From Comamonas sp. BIGb0124 (GTDB lineage Bacteria; Pseudomonadota; Gammaproteobacteria; Burkholderiales; Burkholderiaceae_C), in the NCBI RefSeq assembly GCF_003752175.1, contig NZ_RJVF01000009.1, positions 930,001 to 994,000 on the forward strand: DNA of 64,000 nucleotides, read 5' to 3'. Below are positions 44,918 to 54,015 of this stretch, one piece after another (positions within the stretch are counted from its first letter, which is position 1; each line of letters opens with the position of its first letter). The position numbers and the translations under genes are program-made. The notes under the pieces were generated by a model that saw nothing but the letters and a program-made list of their open reading frames with translations, was not told the origin of the DNA and did not search any database.

Positions 44918-46204
44918 ATGGCTGAAAAACTCAGTGCCATCAAGGGCATGAACGACATCCTGCCGCCGGATTCGGCGCGCTGGGAATGGCTGGAGGGCAA
45001 GGTTCGGGCGCTCATGCAGCGTTATGCCTATCGCAATCTGCGCACGCCCATCGTCGAGCCCACGGCGCTGTTCGTGCGGGGCCTCGGCGAAGTCACCGAC
45101 ATCGTCGAGAAGGAGATGTACTCGTTCGAGGACAAGCTCAATGGCGAGCACCTCACGCTGCGGCCCGAGAACACCGCCGGCATCGTGCGTGCGGTGGTCG
45201 AGCACTCCCTGCTCTATGACGGCGGCAAGCGGCTCTACTACATGGGACCGATGTTCCGTCACGAACGTCCCCAACGCGGACGCTATCGGCAGTTCCACCA
45301 GATCGGCGCGGAAGCCCTGGGCTTCGGCGGCCCCGAGGTGGATGCCGAACTGATCCTGCTGGCCGCCGACCTGTGGCGCGAGCTGGGCCTGAGCGATGTG
45401 CGCCTGGAACTCAACAGCCTGGGTCAGCCCGACGAACGCCGTGCGCACCGCAGCGCGCTCATTGCATACTTCGAGCAGCATCTCGATGTGCTGGACGAGG
45501 AGGCCCGGCGCCGGCTCTACAGCAATCCGCTGCGCATTCTCGACACCAAGAATCCGCAGATGCAGGGCATGGTCGAGGCCGCCCCCAAGCTCATCGACTT
45601 CCTGGGCGAGGCCTCGCTGGCACACTTCGAATCGGTCAAGGCCATTCTGGATGCGAACGGCGTGGCCTGGCGGCTCAATCCGCGTCTGGTGCGCGGCATG
45701 GACTACTACAACCTGACGGTGTTCGAGTTCATCACCGAAAGCCTGGGTTCGCAGGGCACCATCTGCGGCGGCGGCCGCTACGACTACCTCATCGAGCAGG
45801 TCGGCGGCAAGCCGGCACCGGCCGTCGGCTGGGCGCTGGGGGTCGAGCGCGTGCTCGAACTGATCAAGGAGCAGGGCACTCCGCTGCCCGACCTGTCGCC
45901 CGACGCCTATGCCATCGTGCCGAACGAAGCGGCCCTGCTGCCGGCCATGAAGCTGGTGCAGACCCTGAGGCGCGAGGGGGTGAGCGTGCAGATGCATGCC
46001 GCCGGCGCCAACGGGCTGGGCAGCATGAAATCGCAATTCAAGAAGGCCGATGCCAGCGGCGCCCGTTATGCTCTGGTGTTCGGCGAAAGCGAACTGGCCG
46101 CCGGCGAGGTGGTGGTCAAGTCGCTGCGCGACGGGCAGGGTGGCGCACAGGTGCTGCGAGCCCTGGACACTGCCGCCGACTGGGCCGCCAGTCTGCGAGC
46201 CTGA
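44918..46204 (+). CDS. hisS: Histidyl-tRNA synthetase
   Basis: This class II aminoacyl-tRNA synthetase charges tRNA-His. It has 428 residues, near E. coli (424). Motifs seen are [19 protein letters not shown] at the start, motif 2 ([29 protein letters not shown]), the histidine-A loop [15 protein letters not shown], and the motif 3 region ([14 protein letters not shown]), then the anticodon-binding domain with [26 protein letters not shown]. The ATG at 44918 is the family start; the open frame from 44864 adds 18 unrelated residues. It follows ispG by 75 bp and precedes the yfgM-bamB pair by 227 bp, the classical arrangement. It is a paralogue of hisZ at 54016. Confidence 0.97.
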   Translation: MAEKLSAIKGMNDILPPDSARWEWLEGKVRALMQRYAYRNLRTPIVEPTALFVRGLGEVTDIVEKEMYSFEDKLNGEHLTLRPENTAGIVRAVVEHSLLYDGGKRLYYMGPMFRHERPQRGRYRQFHQIGAEALGFGGPEVDAELILLAADLWRELGLSDVRLELNSLGQPDERRAHRSALIAYFEQHLDVLDEEARRRLYSNPLRILDTKNPQMQGMVEAAPKLIDFLGEASLAHFESVKAILDANGVAWRLNPRLVRGMDYYNLTVFEFITESLGSQGTICGGGRYDYLIEQVGGKPAPAVGWALGVERVLELIKEQGTPLPDLSPDAYAIVPNEAALLPAMKLVQTLRREGVSVQMHAAGANGLGSMKSQFKKADASGARYALVFGESELAAGEVVVKSLRDGQGGAQVLRALDTAADWAASLRA

Positions 46205-46431
46205 CCCTCCGCGACCGGTCCGCCTGCGGCTGAACCAATGGCCGTGGCGAGACTCAGACCGGCTGGCGCAGGCCTTGCCGGCGGTTGCCGCAGGGGGCGT
46301 CCCGGCGGTGCCGCCGAGGGGCCTGTATTTTCCGGTTTCGCTTTCTTTACCCTGCCGCACCGGGGTCGCCTCCGGTCCGCGACGGGCCGCCCCCTACAAT
46401 CGGGGCACTTTTTCCCTCTGACGTATTTTCT

Positions 46432-47088
46432 ATGGCTACTCATCTCAACCTGGAAGAGCAAGAGCAGATCGACCAGCTCAAGCATTTTTGGAAAACCTAT
46501 GGCGTGTGGATTACCGCCGTGGTGGTGCTGGCGCTCCTGACCTATTCCGGCTGGACGGGGTACCGCTACTGGCAGGCGACCCAGAATGCCAAATCCGCCG
46601 TCATCGCCGATCAGGTGCAGACGGCGGCGCAGGCCAAGGACTGGGCCGCCGTGCAGCGCGCACTCGACGACGTGCGCCAGCAGTTCGCGTCGACCGACTA
46701 CGCGCAGCAGGCCAGCCTGGCGGCGGCTCAGGCCTATCAGGCCGACGGCAAGGTCGCCGAGGCGCGTGCCGCGCTCGAGTGGCTGGCGGCTTCGGGTGCC
46801 AATGCCGGCTACCAGGCCATTGCCAAGCTGCGTCTGGCCAGCCTGTCCATCGAAGCCAAGGACTACGACGCCGCGCTCAAGCAGCTCGCCGGCGAACTGC
46901 CTGCCGAATTCGCCGGCCTGGCGGCCGACAAGCGCGGCGATGCGCTGCTGGCACAAGGCAAGCGCGACGAAGCCCGTGCCGCTTACGAGCAGGCCTACAA
47001 GGCGATGGACCCGCAAGCCGATTACCGCAACCTGGTCGAGGTCAAGCTCAACGCCCTTGGCGTCGACGTCGCAGGCCTTGCTTCTTGA
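46432..47088 (+). CDS. YfgM-family tetratricopeptide protein (SecYEG ancillary subunit)
   Basis: This is a single-pass inner-membrane protein with a periplasmic TPR domain; E. coli YfgM associates with SecYEG and periplasmic chaperones. It has 218 residues. The cytoplasmic start LNLEEQEQIDQLKHFWKTYG is diagnostic. A membrane helix follows (VWITAVVVLALLTYSGWTGYRYW, about 24-46), then helical repeats (AKDWAAVQRALDDVRQQFASTDYAQQASLAAAQAYQ, AEARAALEWLAASGANAGYQAIAKLRLASL and ALLAQGKRDEARAAYEQAYKAM). The ATG at 46432 is used; the upstream open frame is unrelated. bamB starts 17 bases after its stop. The 227-bp gap before it contains TACAAT at 46395-46400, a plausible -10. Confidence 0.92.
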   Translation: MATHLNLEEQEQIDQLKHFWKTYGVWITAVVVLALLTYSGWTGYRYWQATQNAKSAVIADQVQTAAQAKDWAAVQRALDDVRQQFASTDYAQQASLAAAQAYQADGKVAEARAALEWLAASGANAGYQAIAKLRLASLSIEAKDYDAALKQLAGELPAEFAGLAADKRGDALLAQGKRDEARAAYEQAYKAMDPQADYRNLVEVKLNALGVDVAGLAS

Positions 47089-47105
47089 ATTTTGGGAGCC
47101 GCATT

Positions 47106-48260
47106 GTGAGTGTGAAGCGTTTGATGGTTAATCTTCCCCGTGCCCTGTCTGCAGCCGGTCTGCTGGCCTGTGCCTTGCTGGTGGCCGCGTGCTCGAGTTC
47201 CGGCAAGAAGCCCGAACCCAAGCCCTTGCCGCCGAATCCCAATTTGCTGGCGGTTCAACGCATCTGGACGGCACAGGTCGGCGAGATCTCGGGCCCCATG
47301 ACCTTGCGGGTCACGGCAGACGGCTCGCAGGTGCTGGCCGTCGGCGGCAAGACCGGCGAAGTGACGGCTCTCAGCGCCGCGAGCGGCCAGCAGCTGTGGC
47401 GCACGGCCGTGGGTGCACGCGTCACTGCGGGGGTGGGCAGCGACGGTCAACTGACGTCGGTGGTCACCGAGAACAACGACCTTGTCACGCTCGACGGCGG
47501 CAAGGAAATCTGGCGTCAGCCGCTGGGCGCACGCAGCTACACGCCGCCCCTGGTGGCGGGTGCCCGCGTCTTTGTGCTCACGGCCGACCGTGTGCTCGCG
47601 CTTGACGGCCAGACCGGCCGCCGCCTGTGGTCGCAGCCGCGTGTCGGCGAACCGTTGATGCTGCGCCAGTCGGGCTCCATCCTGGCGGTGGGCAACGTCC
47701 TGGTGGTCGGTGTCGCCGGCCGTCTGATGGGCCTCAACCCGCTCACGGGCGAACCCCAGTGGCAGGCCGCCGTCGCCGTTTCGCGCGGCGCCAACGACAT
47801 CGAACGCCTCGTCGACCTGGTCGGCTCGGTGAGCCGCCAGGGCAGCGTCGTCTGCGGACGGGCCTATCAATCCCGCGTCGGCTGTGTCGACACCAATCGC
47901 GGCTCGCTGATCTGGGCCAAGAACGCTCAGGGGTACACGGGCCTGGGCGGCGATGCCGACCGGGTCTTCGGCACCGAAGGCGATGGCCGCGTGATCGCGT
48001 GGCAGCGAGCCAGCGGCGACCAGCTCTGGTCGGCCGATGCGCTGCGCTACCGCAACGTCAGCGCACCGCTGGCGCTGGGGCGTGCGGTCGCGGTCGGCGA
48101 CGGCAACGGCAACGTGCATCTGCTGTCTCGCGAAGACGGATCGACGCTCACCCGCTTGATCACCGATGGCTCGGCCATCGAGGTCCAGCCGGTGCTGGCG
48201 GGCAACACCCTGGTGGTGGCGACCCAAAAGGGCGCCATCTATGGCTTCCGCCCGGAATAA
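47106..48260 (+). CDS. bamB: Outer membrane assembly lipoprotein BamB
   Basis: BamB is a beta-propeller lipoprotein of the BAM complex that helps deliver barrel proteins to BamA. This protein has 384 residues from a GTG at 47106, chosen because GGGAG lies 7 bases upstream; an ATG at 47124 is an alternative. The signal peptide ends in lipobox LLVAACSSSG. PQQ-like blades are repeated: GEVTALSAASGQQLWRTAVGARV, RVLALDGQTGRRLWSQP, GRLMGLNPLTGEPQWQAAV, CVDTNRGSLIWAKN, DGRVIAWQRASGDQLWSAD and NVHLLSREDGSTLTRL. It sits between yfgM and der as in most proteobacteria. With bamD at 34782, two of the BAM lipoproteins are in the window. Confidence 0.96.
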   Translation: MSVKRLMVNLPRALSAAGLLACALLVAACSSSGKKPEPKPLPPNPNLLAVQRIWTAQVGEISGPMTLRVTADGSQVLAVGGKTGEVTALSAASGQQLWRTAVGARVTAGVGSDGQLTSVVTENNDLVTLDGGKEIWRQPLGARSYTPPLVAGARVFVLTADRVLALDGQTGRRLWSQPRVGEPLMLRQSGSILAVGNVLVVGVAGRLMGLNPLTGEPQWQAAVAVSRGANDIERLVDLVGSVSRQGSVVCGRAYQSRVGCVDTNRGSLIWAKNAQGYTGLGGDADRVFGTEGDGRVIAWQRASGDQLWSADALRYRNVSAPLALGRAVAVGDGNGNVHLLSREDGSTLTRLITDGSAIEVQPVLAGNTLVVATQKGAIYGFRPE

Positions 48261-48284
48261 TTTCGAACAACAACAAGCAACCTC

Positions 48285-49628
48285 ATGAAACCTGTCATCG
48301 CTCTGGTCGGTCGGCCCAATGTCGGCAAGTCGACGCTCTTCAACCGGTTGACCAAGTCGCGCGACGCCATCGTGGCCGACTTCGCCGGTCTGACGCGTGA
48401 CCGCCACTACGGCAACGGCCGACTCGGCGCGCGCGAGTACATCGTCATCGACACGGGCGGCTTCGAGCCGACCGCCGAATCCGGCATCTATCGGGAAATG
48501 GCCAAGCAGACCCGCCAAGCCGTGGCCGAAGCCGATGTCGTCGTCTTTGTCGTGGATGCGCGCGGCGGCCTGTCCGCGCAGGACCACGACATCGCCGGTT
48601 ACCTGCGCCGCCTGGGCAAACCTGTCGTTCTGGCTGCCAACAAGGCCGAAGGCATGCACGAAGGGCAGCAGCTCGTGGAGTTCTACGAGCTGGGCCTGGG
48701 CGAGGTGCATGCCGTGTCGGCTGCGCACGGCCAGGGCGTGCGCAGCCTGCTCGATCTGGCGCTGGCCGAACTCAAGCTGCCCGATATCGAAGACGAAGAG
48801 AGCGCCGAAGACGATCAGGTGATCAAGTTGGCTGTCGCCGGCCGTCCCAACGTCGGTAAATCGACGCTGATCAACACCTGGTTGGGTGAGGAGCGTCTGG
48901 TGGCCTTCGACATGCCCGGCACCACACGCGACGCCATTACCGTGCCTTTCGAGCGCGACGGCCAACGTTTCGAGCTCATCGACACGGCCGGTCTGCGGCG
49001 CAAGGGCAAGGTGTTCGAGGCGATCGAGAAGTTCTCGGTCGTCAAGACCCTGCAGGCCATCGAATCGTCCAACGTCGTGCTGCTGCTGCTCGATGCCACG
49101 CAGGGCGTGACCGACCAGGACGCACATATCGCCGGCTACATTCTCGAGAGCGGCCGTGCCGTGGTGATCGCCGTCAACAAATGGGATGCGGTCGACGAGT
49201 ATCAGCGCGAACTGGTGCAGCGCTCGATCGAGACCCGGTTGCCGTTCCTGCGTTTTGCCAACATCTACAACATCTCGGCCATCAAGCGCCAGGGTCTGGG
49301 TCCGCTGTGGACGGCCATCATCCAGGCCCGCCAGGCGGCCATGTGCAAGATGTCGACGCCGGTGCTCACGCGCCTGCTGCAGGAAGCCGTGCAGTTCCAG
49401 GCGCCCAAGCGCTCGGGCATGTTCCGGCCCAAGCTGCGCTACGCGCACCAGGGCGGCATGAATCCGCCGGTGATCGTGGTCCACGGCAATTCGCTCGAAC
49501 ACGTCACCGATGCCTATAAACGGTATCTGGAGGGGCGTTTCCGCAAGGCCTTCGATCTGGTCGGAACCCCTTTGCGGGTCGAGATGAAAACAGCGAAAAA
49601 TCCCTACGCGGATAAAGAATCCGACTGA
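48285..49628 (+). CDS. der: Ribosome biogenesis GTPase Der (EngA)
   Basis: This essential GTPase with two tandem G domains acts in 50S subunit maturation. It has 447 residues. The first domain has P-loop [14 protein letters not shown] (8-21) and DTGGFEPT. The second starts around residue 183 with [16 protein letters not shown], then [19 protein letters not shown] and [12 protein letters not shown], and the NKWD motif in [14 protein letters not shown]. The C-terminal KH-like domain ends [34 protein letters not shown]. It lies 24 bp after bamB and 68 bp before hfq. Certain. Confidence 0.98.
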   Translation: MKPVIALVGRPNVGKSTLFNRLTKSRDAIVADFAGLTRDRHYGNGRLGAREYIVIDTGGFEPTAESGIYREMAKQTRQAVAEADVVVFVVDARGGLSAQDHDIAGYLRRLGKPVVLAANKAEGMHEGQQLVEFYELGLGEVHAVSAAHGQGVRSLLDLALAELKLPDIEDEESAEDDQVIKLAVAGRPNVGKSTLINTWLGEERLVAFDMPGTTRDAITVPFERDGQRFELIDTAGLRRKGKVFEAIEKFSVVKTLQAIESSNVVLLLLDATQGVTDQDAHIAGYILESGRAVVIAVNKWDAVDEYQRELVQRSIETRLPFLRFANIYNISAIKRQGLGPLWTAIIQARQAAMCKMSTPVLTRLLQEAVQFQAPKRSGMFRPKLRYAHQGGMNPPVIVVHGNSLEHVTDAYKRYLEGRFRKAFDLVGTPLRVEMKTAKNPYADKESD

Positions 49629-49696
49629 TTTCCGTCAGCCTGTGTCTGGCTGTGGTATGGTCATCATTTCAACAACTTCTGAACACGGAGAATATC

Positions 49697-49948
49697 GTGA
49701 GCAACAAAGGGCAACTTTTGCAAGACCCATTTCTCAATCAGCTGCGCCGTGAACACGTGCCGGTGTCGATCTATCTCGTCAACGGCATCAAGCTGCAAGG
49801 ACAGATTGAGTCTTTCGACCAATACGTTGTGCTCTTGCGCAACACCGTGACCCAAATGGTTTACAAGCACGCCATCTCGACCATCGTGCCGGGACGTGCC
49901 GTGAACTTCCAGACTGCTCCGGAAGGCGCAACTGGACAGGCCGACTGA
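49697..49948 (+). CDS. hfq: RNA chaperone Hfq
   Basis: This hexameric Sm-like protein pairs small RNAs with mRNAs and affects stability and translation of many transcripts. It has 83 residues. The start [46 protein letters not shown] contains Sm1, and the Sm2 motif is [12 protein letters not shown] (YKH). The tail is short, as in betaproteobacteria. The start codon is GTG at 49697 with GGAG at 49687-49690; the open frame from 49652 is not Hfq-like. It is followed by a strong hairpin at 49965-50000 and then hflX. The der-hfq-hflX-hflK-hflC order is conserved across betaproteobacteria. Confidence 0.98.
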   Translation: MSNKGQLLQDPFLNQLRREHVPVSIYLVNGIKLQGQIESFDQYVVLLRNTVTQMVYKHAISTIVPGRAVNFQTAPEGATGQAD

Positions 49949-49964
49949 ACACCGGCTGACCTTT

Positions 49965-50000
49965 TTTGCCCGCGGTGCAATCACTTGTGCCGCGGGCAAA
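49965..50000. other. Strong hairpin between hfq and hflX
   Basis: TTTGCCCGCGG (49965-49975) and CCGCGGGCAAA (49990-50000) make a perfect 11-bp stem with a 14-base loop. The stem is preceded by a T run and followed by AAATTCATTAAAT, so no U tract follows on either strand and it is not a canonical intrinsic terminator. It may be an mRNA processing or stability element, or restrict read-through into hflX, which starts 20 bases later. Confidence 0.6.
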
Positions 50001-50020
50001 TTCATTAAATAAAGCAGCTT

Positions 50021-51229
50021 TTGAACCGTTCTTCGACTCAAGAACCCGGCGCAGGTGGATCCGCTCCATCGGGCGCTGCCGTGATTCTGGTGGGTGTGGA
50101 CTTCGGACTGCCGCATTTCGATGCGGAGCTCGAGGAACTTGGCCTGCTGGCCCAGACGGCGGGCCTGGAGCCCGTGGCACGCCTGACGTGCAAGCGCCGG
50201 GCACCCGATGCGGCCCTTTTTGTGGGCAGCGGCAAAGCCGACGAAATCAAGTTGCTGGCGCAGCAAGTGGGCGCCGTAGAGGTGCTGTTCGACCAGGCCC
50301 TGAGCCCGGCGCAGCAGCGCAATCTCGAGCGTTTTCTGGGCCTTCCGGTCAACGACCGCACCTTGCTCATCCTCGAGATCTTTGCCCAGCGTGCACGCAG
50401 CCACGAAGGCAAGCTGCAGGTCGAGCTGGCCAAACTGCAATACCTGTCCACGCGACTGGTGCGTCGCTGGTCTCACCTGGAGCGCCAGAGCGGCGGCATC
50501 GGCATGCGCGGCGGCCCGGGTGAAACCCAGATCGAGCTCGACCGGCGCATGATCGGCGAGTCCATCAAACGAACCAAGGAACGTCTGGTCAAGGTCAAGC
50601 GCCAGCGCAGCACCCAGCGGCGGCAGCGTCAGCGGCGCGAGACCTTCACCATCTCGCTGGTGGGCTACACCAATGCGGGCAAGTCGACTTTGTTCAATGC
50701 GCTGGTCAAGGCTCGCACCTATGCGGCCGATCAATTGTTCGCCACGCTCGACACCACCACGCGCCAGCTTTATCTGGGCGATGGGGCCGGGAGCGGGCGT
50801 TCGGTGTCTTTGTCGGACACGGTAGGATTCATCCGCGATCTGCCGCATGGACTGGTCGATGCGTTCGAGGCCACGCTGCAGGAAGCGGTCGACGCCGATC
50901 TGCTGCTGCATGTGGTCGACGCGGCCAATCCTTCGTTTCCCGAGCAGATTGCCGAAGTTCAGCGTGTGCTGCACGAAATCGGTGCGGGCGACATTCCGCA
51001 AATCCTGGTCTTCAACAAGCTCGACGCCATAGACCCGGAAAAGCGGCCGCTCGTGTCCGTGGACAGCTATGAATTGGATGGCGATCAGGTCCCGCGCGTG
51101 TTCTTGAGCGCACGCAGCGGTGACGGCCTGGAGCACTTGCGCGGGCTGCTGAGCGAGCGTGCGCTGGTGGCGATGACCCCTGGACCCGATGCCGAATCGC
51201 GTGGCGATGACGCGAATTGGGCACAATAA
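50021..51229 (+). CDS. hflX: GTPase HflX
   Basis: HflX is a ribosome-binding GTPase that splits stalled 70S ribosomes, especially under heat stress. It has 402 residues from a TTG at 50021; the first 15 or so residues are not conserved. The N-terminal HflX domain shows FVGSGKADEIK, FDQALSPAQQRNLERFLGLPVNDRT and FAQRARSHEGKLQVELAKLQYLSTRL, then GGIGMRGGPGETQIELDRR. The GTPase core has P-loop GYTNAGKSTLFNAL, LFATLDTTTRQL, LSDTVGFIRDLPHGLVDAF and VFNKLDAID (NKxD). It lies between hfq and hflK as expected; the gap to hflK is about 90 bp. Confidence 0.96.
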   Translation: MNRSSTQEPGAGGSAPSGAAVILVGVDFGLPHFDAELEELGLLAQTAGLEPVARLTCKRRAPDAALFVGSGKADEIKLLAQQVGAVEVLFDQALSPAQQRNLERFLGLPVNDRTLLILEIFAQRARSHEGKLQVELAKLQYLSTRLVRRWSHLERQSGGIGMRGGPGETQIELDRRMIGESIKRTKERLVKVKRQRSTQRRQRQRRETFTISLVGYTNAGKSTLFNALVKARTYAADQLFATLDTTTRQLYLGDGAGSGRSVSLSDTVGFIRDLPHGLVDAFEATLQEAVDADLLLHVVDAANPSFPEQIAEVQRVLHEIGAGDIPQILVFNKLDAIDPEKRPLVSVDSYELDGDQVPRVFLSARSGDGLEHLRGLLSERALVAMTPGPDAESRGDDANWAQ

Positions 51230-51317
51230 AGGGTCAGTGTGTCGAGTAGGGTCGGTCCGCGTGTAGGCGTGGTCCGATATGTTGTTTAAAACTTTACGTC
51301 CGATGAGCCCTCATCCC

Positions 51318-52733
51318 ATGATGTTTCGACTGATGTCCTTGCCGGCGCGCATCCGCGGCATGTTCAATCTCAATGACCCCCGCTGGGGCCGTGATGACAG
51401 CGCCGACGGTTCGGACAAGCCGAGAAATCCGGACGAATCGCCGGCGGACGGTCGTGGCCAGCCCGATGTGCCGCGCCCCTCCGAGCATCCCTACGGGCAA
51501 CCGCAGGGATCGCGCCGCCCGCAGGGCGACAACCAGGGCCCTCCGGACATGGACGAGCTCTGGCGCAATTTCAACAACAAGCTCAACGGCCTGTTCGGCA
51601 ACCGCCGGCCGGGCAATGGCCAGCGTCCCCCCGGACGCCCGGGCCTGGGCGGCGGATCGCCGCGCAGCGCGGGCATCGGTGTCGGATTGATCGCCGGTGT
51701 GGCAGTCCTGGTCTGGGCCGGAACCGGCTTCTTCATCGTGCAGGAAGGCCAGCAGGCCGTCGTGACGCAGTTCGGCCGTTTCCACACCACCGTGGGTGCC
51801 GGTTTCAACTGGCGTCTGCCTTACCCCTTCCAGCAGCACGAGATCGTCAACGCCACGCAACTGCGTTCCGTGGACGTGGGCGGCGATACGCTGATCCGGG
51901 CGACCGGCCTGCGCACCTCGGCCCTGTTGACCGAGGACGAGAACATCGTCGAGATCAAGTTCGTGGTGCAGTACCGCCTCAAGGACGTCCGCAACTTCCT
52001 GTTCGAGTCCCGTGATCCCGAAGCCGCCGTGGTGCAGGCCGCCGAAAGTGCGGTCCGCGAGGTGGTGGGCAAGATGAAGATGGACTCGGCCATGGCCGAG
52101 GAGCGCGATCAGATCGCAGGCCGTGTGCGTGACCTGATGCAGGTCATCCTCGACCGCTACAAGACCGGCATCGAAGTCGCCGCCGTCAACATGCAGCAAG
52201 GCGGCGTGCGCCCGCCCGAGCAGGTGCAGGCAGCGTTCGACGACGTGCTCAGTGCCGGTCAGGAACGCGAGCGCCTCCAGAACGAAGCCCGCGCCTATGC
52301 CAACAACGTGATTCCGCGTGCCCAGGGTACCGCCGCGCGTCTGCGCGAGGAAGCGCAGGGCTACAAGGAACGTGTGGTGGCGCAGGCCGAGGGCGATGCA
52401 CGCCGCTTCGACTCGGTCTTTGCCGAGTACCAGAAGGCGCCGCAGGTCACGCGTGACCGCCTGTACACCGACGCCATGCAGGAAATCTACAAGAACGTCA
52501 GCAAGGTGATGGTCGACACGCGTCAGAACTCGAACCTGCTGTACCTGCCGCTCGACAAGCTGATGCAGCAGGCCGGCAAGGCCGTGGTGCCTTCGGCCAC
52601 CGGCGACGGCTCCACCGACGACGTCGGCGCCGTGATCTCCGGCAACGGCGGCAGCAACGCTTCGGGCAACGCGGCCGCAAACATCAACAACAACCGCACG
52701 CGCGACGATCTGCGCTCGCGGGAATCGCGCTAA
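51318..52733 (+). CDS. hflK: FtsH protease regulator HflK
   Basis: HflK and HflC form a large membrane cage around FtsH and tune its proteolysis. Features are a Gly/Pro/Arg-rich cytoplasmic N-terminus (SLNDPRWGR-like block at MFNLNDPRWGRDDSADG; DMDELWRNFNNKLNGLFG), a membrane helix (GIGVGLIAGVAVLVWAGTGFFIV), then the SPFH/band 7 domain (QEGQQAVVTQFGRFHTTVGAGFNWRLPYPF, ARAYANNVIPRAQGTAARLREEAQGYKERVVAQAEGDARRF) and a low-complexity Gly/Asn/Ser tail. The start is uncertain: ATG at 51279, 51303, 51318 or 51360 are all in frame. I use 51318 because relatives have about 15 residues before the LNDPRWGR block; none has a strong ribosome site. hflC follows 18 bases later. Confidence 0.93.
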   Translation: MMFRLMSLPARIRGMFNLNDPRWGRDDSADGSDKPRNPDESPADGRGQPDVPRPSEHPYGQPQGSRRPQGDNQGPPDMDELWRNFNNKLNGLFGNRRPGNGQRPPGRPGLGGGSPRSAGIGVGLIAGVAVLVWAGTGFFIVQEGQQAVVTQFGRFHTTVGAGFNWRLPYPFQQHEIVNATQLRSVDVGGDTLIRATGLRTSALLTEDENIVEIKFVVQYRLKDVRNFLFESRDPEAAVVQAAESAVREVVGKMKMDSAMAEERDQIAGRVRDLMQVILDRYKTGIEVAAVNMQQGGVRPPEQVQAAFDDVLSAGQERERLQNEARAYANNVIPRAQGTAARLREEAQGYKERVVAQAEGDARRFDSVFAEYQKAPQVTRDRLYTDAMQEIYKNVSKVMVDTRQNSNLLYLPLDKLMQQAGKAVVPSATGDGSTDDVGAVISGNGGSNASGNAAANINNNRTRDDLRSRESR

Positions 52734-52751
52734 TTCCGGGGAGTTTGATTT

Positions 52752-53642
52752 ATGAACAGAATCGGTTTTGTCGTTGCCTCGGTCCTGCTGGCTCTGCTGG
52801 TGTTGAGTTCGACGGTGTTTGTCGTGGACCAGCGTCAGTTCGGCGTGGTCTACACACTGGGCGAGATCCGCAAGGTCATCACGCAGCCCGGCCTGCATTT
52901 CAAGTTGCCGCCGCCGTTCCAGAACGTGACCTTCATGGACAAGCGTCTGCTCATGCTCGACAGCGTGGATGCGGAACCCATGCTGACGGCCGAAAAGCAG
53001 CGCGTGGTGATCGATTGGTATGTGCGCTGGCGCATCACCGATCCGCAACTGTATATCCGCAACGTGGGCGTGAGCGAAATGGCCGGCGCCAACCAGCTCT
53101 CGCGCATCATCCGCGACTCGTTCCAGGAACAGATCAACAAACGCACGGTGCGTGAGCTGCTGTCCACCCAGCGCGACTCGCTGATGGCCGACGTGAAGCA
53201 GGAAGTGGCCGAGCGCGTGAGTTCGGGCAGTGCCTGGGGTATCGACATTGCCGATGTGCGCATCACACGCGTCGATTATGTCGAGGCGATCACGGGTGCG
53301 GTCTACCGCCGCATGCAGGCCGAGCGTCTGCGCGTGGCCAACGAGCTGCGTTCGACGGGTGCGGCAGAAGGCGAAAAGATCCGGGCCGACGCCGATCGCC
53401 AACGCGACGTGGTCGTGGCCCAGGCCTATCGCGATGCGCAGGCCATCAAGGGCGAGGGCGATGCCCAGGCCAATTCGACCTACGCCTCCGCCTTCGGCAA
53501 GGACGCCCAGTTCGCGCAGTTCTATCGCAGCCTGGATGCCTATCGCCAGAGCTTCTCCACGAAGAACGACGTGATGGTGATCGATGGCTCCAGCGACTTC
53601 TTCAAGGCCATGCGCAGCCCGGCGTCAGCCGGCAATCGCTGA
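52752..53642 (+). CDS. hflC: FtsH protease regulator HflC
   Basis: HflC is the partner of HflK in the band 7 complex that surrounds FtsH. It has 296 residues. It has an N-terminal membrane helix (GFVVASVLLALLVLSSTVFVV), then DQRQFGVVYTLGEIRKVITQPGLHFKLPPPFQNVTFMDKRLLML and DAEPMLTAEKQRVVIDWYVRWRITDP, typical of HflC. The later helical part shows GIDIADVRITRVDYV, MQAERLRVANELRSTGAAEGEKIRADADRQRDVVVAQAYRDAQAIKGEGDAQA. The ATG at 52752 follows GGGGAG about 10 bases upstream. It is followed by a small DUF2065 gene, the standard order before hisZ. Confidence 0.97.
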   Translation: MNRIGFVVASVLLALLVLSSTVFVVDQRQFGVVYTLGEIRKVITQPGLHFKLPPPFQNVTFMDKRLLMLDSVDAEPMLTAEKQRVVIDWYVRWRITDPQLYIRNVGVSEMAGANQLSRIIRDSFQEQINKRTVRELLSTQRDSLMADVKQEVAERVSSGSAWGIDIADVRITRVDYVEAITGAVYRRMQAERLRVANELRSTGAAEGEKIRADADRQRDVVVAQAYRDAQAIKGEGDAQANSTYASAFGKDAQFAQFYRSLDAYRQSFSTKNDVMVIDGSSDFFKAMRSPASAGNR

Positions 53643-53730
53643 CATGCGCCAGGCCGCCATCCGGGCATCGGCCCGGTGTGCAGGCGCGTGGCCGTCCTGC
53701 ACGCGTCAGATCTCCGGGAGCCGCTGAGCC

Positions 53731-53919
53731 ATGGGCTGGGATGTCTGGCTGCTGGGCCTGGGGATGGTGCTCGTTCTCGAAGGCCTGCTGCCTTTTCTTT
53801 CGCCGTCTGCGTGGCGTGAAACCATGCTTCGCCTGTGCCAGATGGACGATGCCCGCCTGAGGATGGTCGGGCTGGGCAGCATGGTGGCAGGACTGCTTCT
53901 GATCGTGTTCCTGAGCTGA
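53731..53919 (+). CDS. DUF2065 (YjeT-like) small membrane protein
   Basis: This is a 62-residue protein with two hydrophobic helices (VWLLGLGMVLVLEGLLPFL and MVGLGSMVAGLLLIVFL) joined by a short polar stretch (SPSAWRETMLRLCQMDDARLR). That is the DUF2065/YjeT layout, including the GxxLxxEGLLPFL motif. Its function is unknown; it almost always lies between hflC and hisZ or purA, suggesting a role with the HflKC-FtsH complex or merely co-transcription. A GC hairpin with a short T run follows at 53935-53959. Confidence 0.9.
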   Translation: MGWDVWLLGLGMVLVLEGLLPFLSPSAWRETMLRLCQMDDARLRMVGLGSMVAGLLLIVFLS

Positions 53920-53934
53920 TCCAGGCAGGCCGCC

Positions 53935-53959
53935 GACCCGCGCTCTGGCGGGTCATTTT
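53935..53959 (+). terminator. Intrinsic terminator after the hfl block
   Basis: GACCCGC (53935-53941), a 6-base loop, GCGGGTC (53948-53954), then ATTTT. It lies 16 bases after the DUF2065 stop. It likely ends the hfq-hflX-hflK-hflC message. Confidence 0.65.
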
Positions 53960-53987
53960 CCGACCCGGGTGCTTGGCCCGGTAGAAT
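53958..53987 (+). promoter_or_regulatory. Possible promoter for hisZ
   Basis: TAGAAT at 53982-53987 (4/6 to 5/6 match to -10) lies 28 bases before the hisZ ATG, with a weak TTCCGA at 53958-53963 as a -35 at 18-bp spacing. It sits directly after the terminator hairpin, the expected place for a new promoter. Confidence 0.4.
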
Positions 53988-54015
53988 CACGTTTTTAACA
54001 CCCCCCACAAATTCA

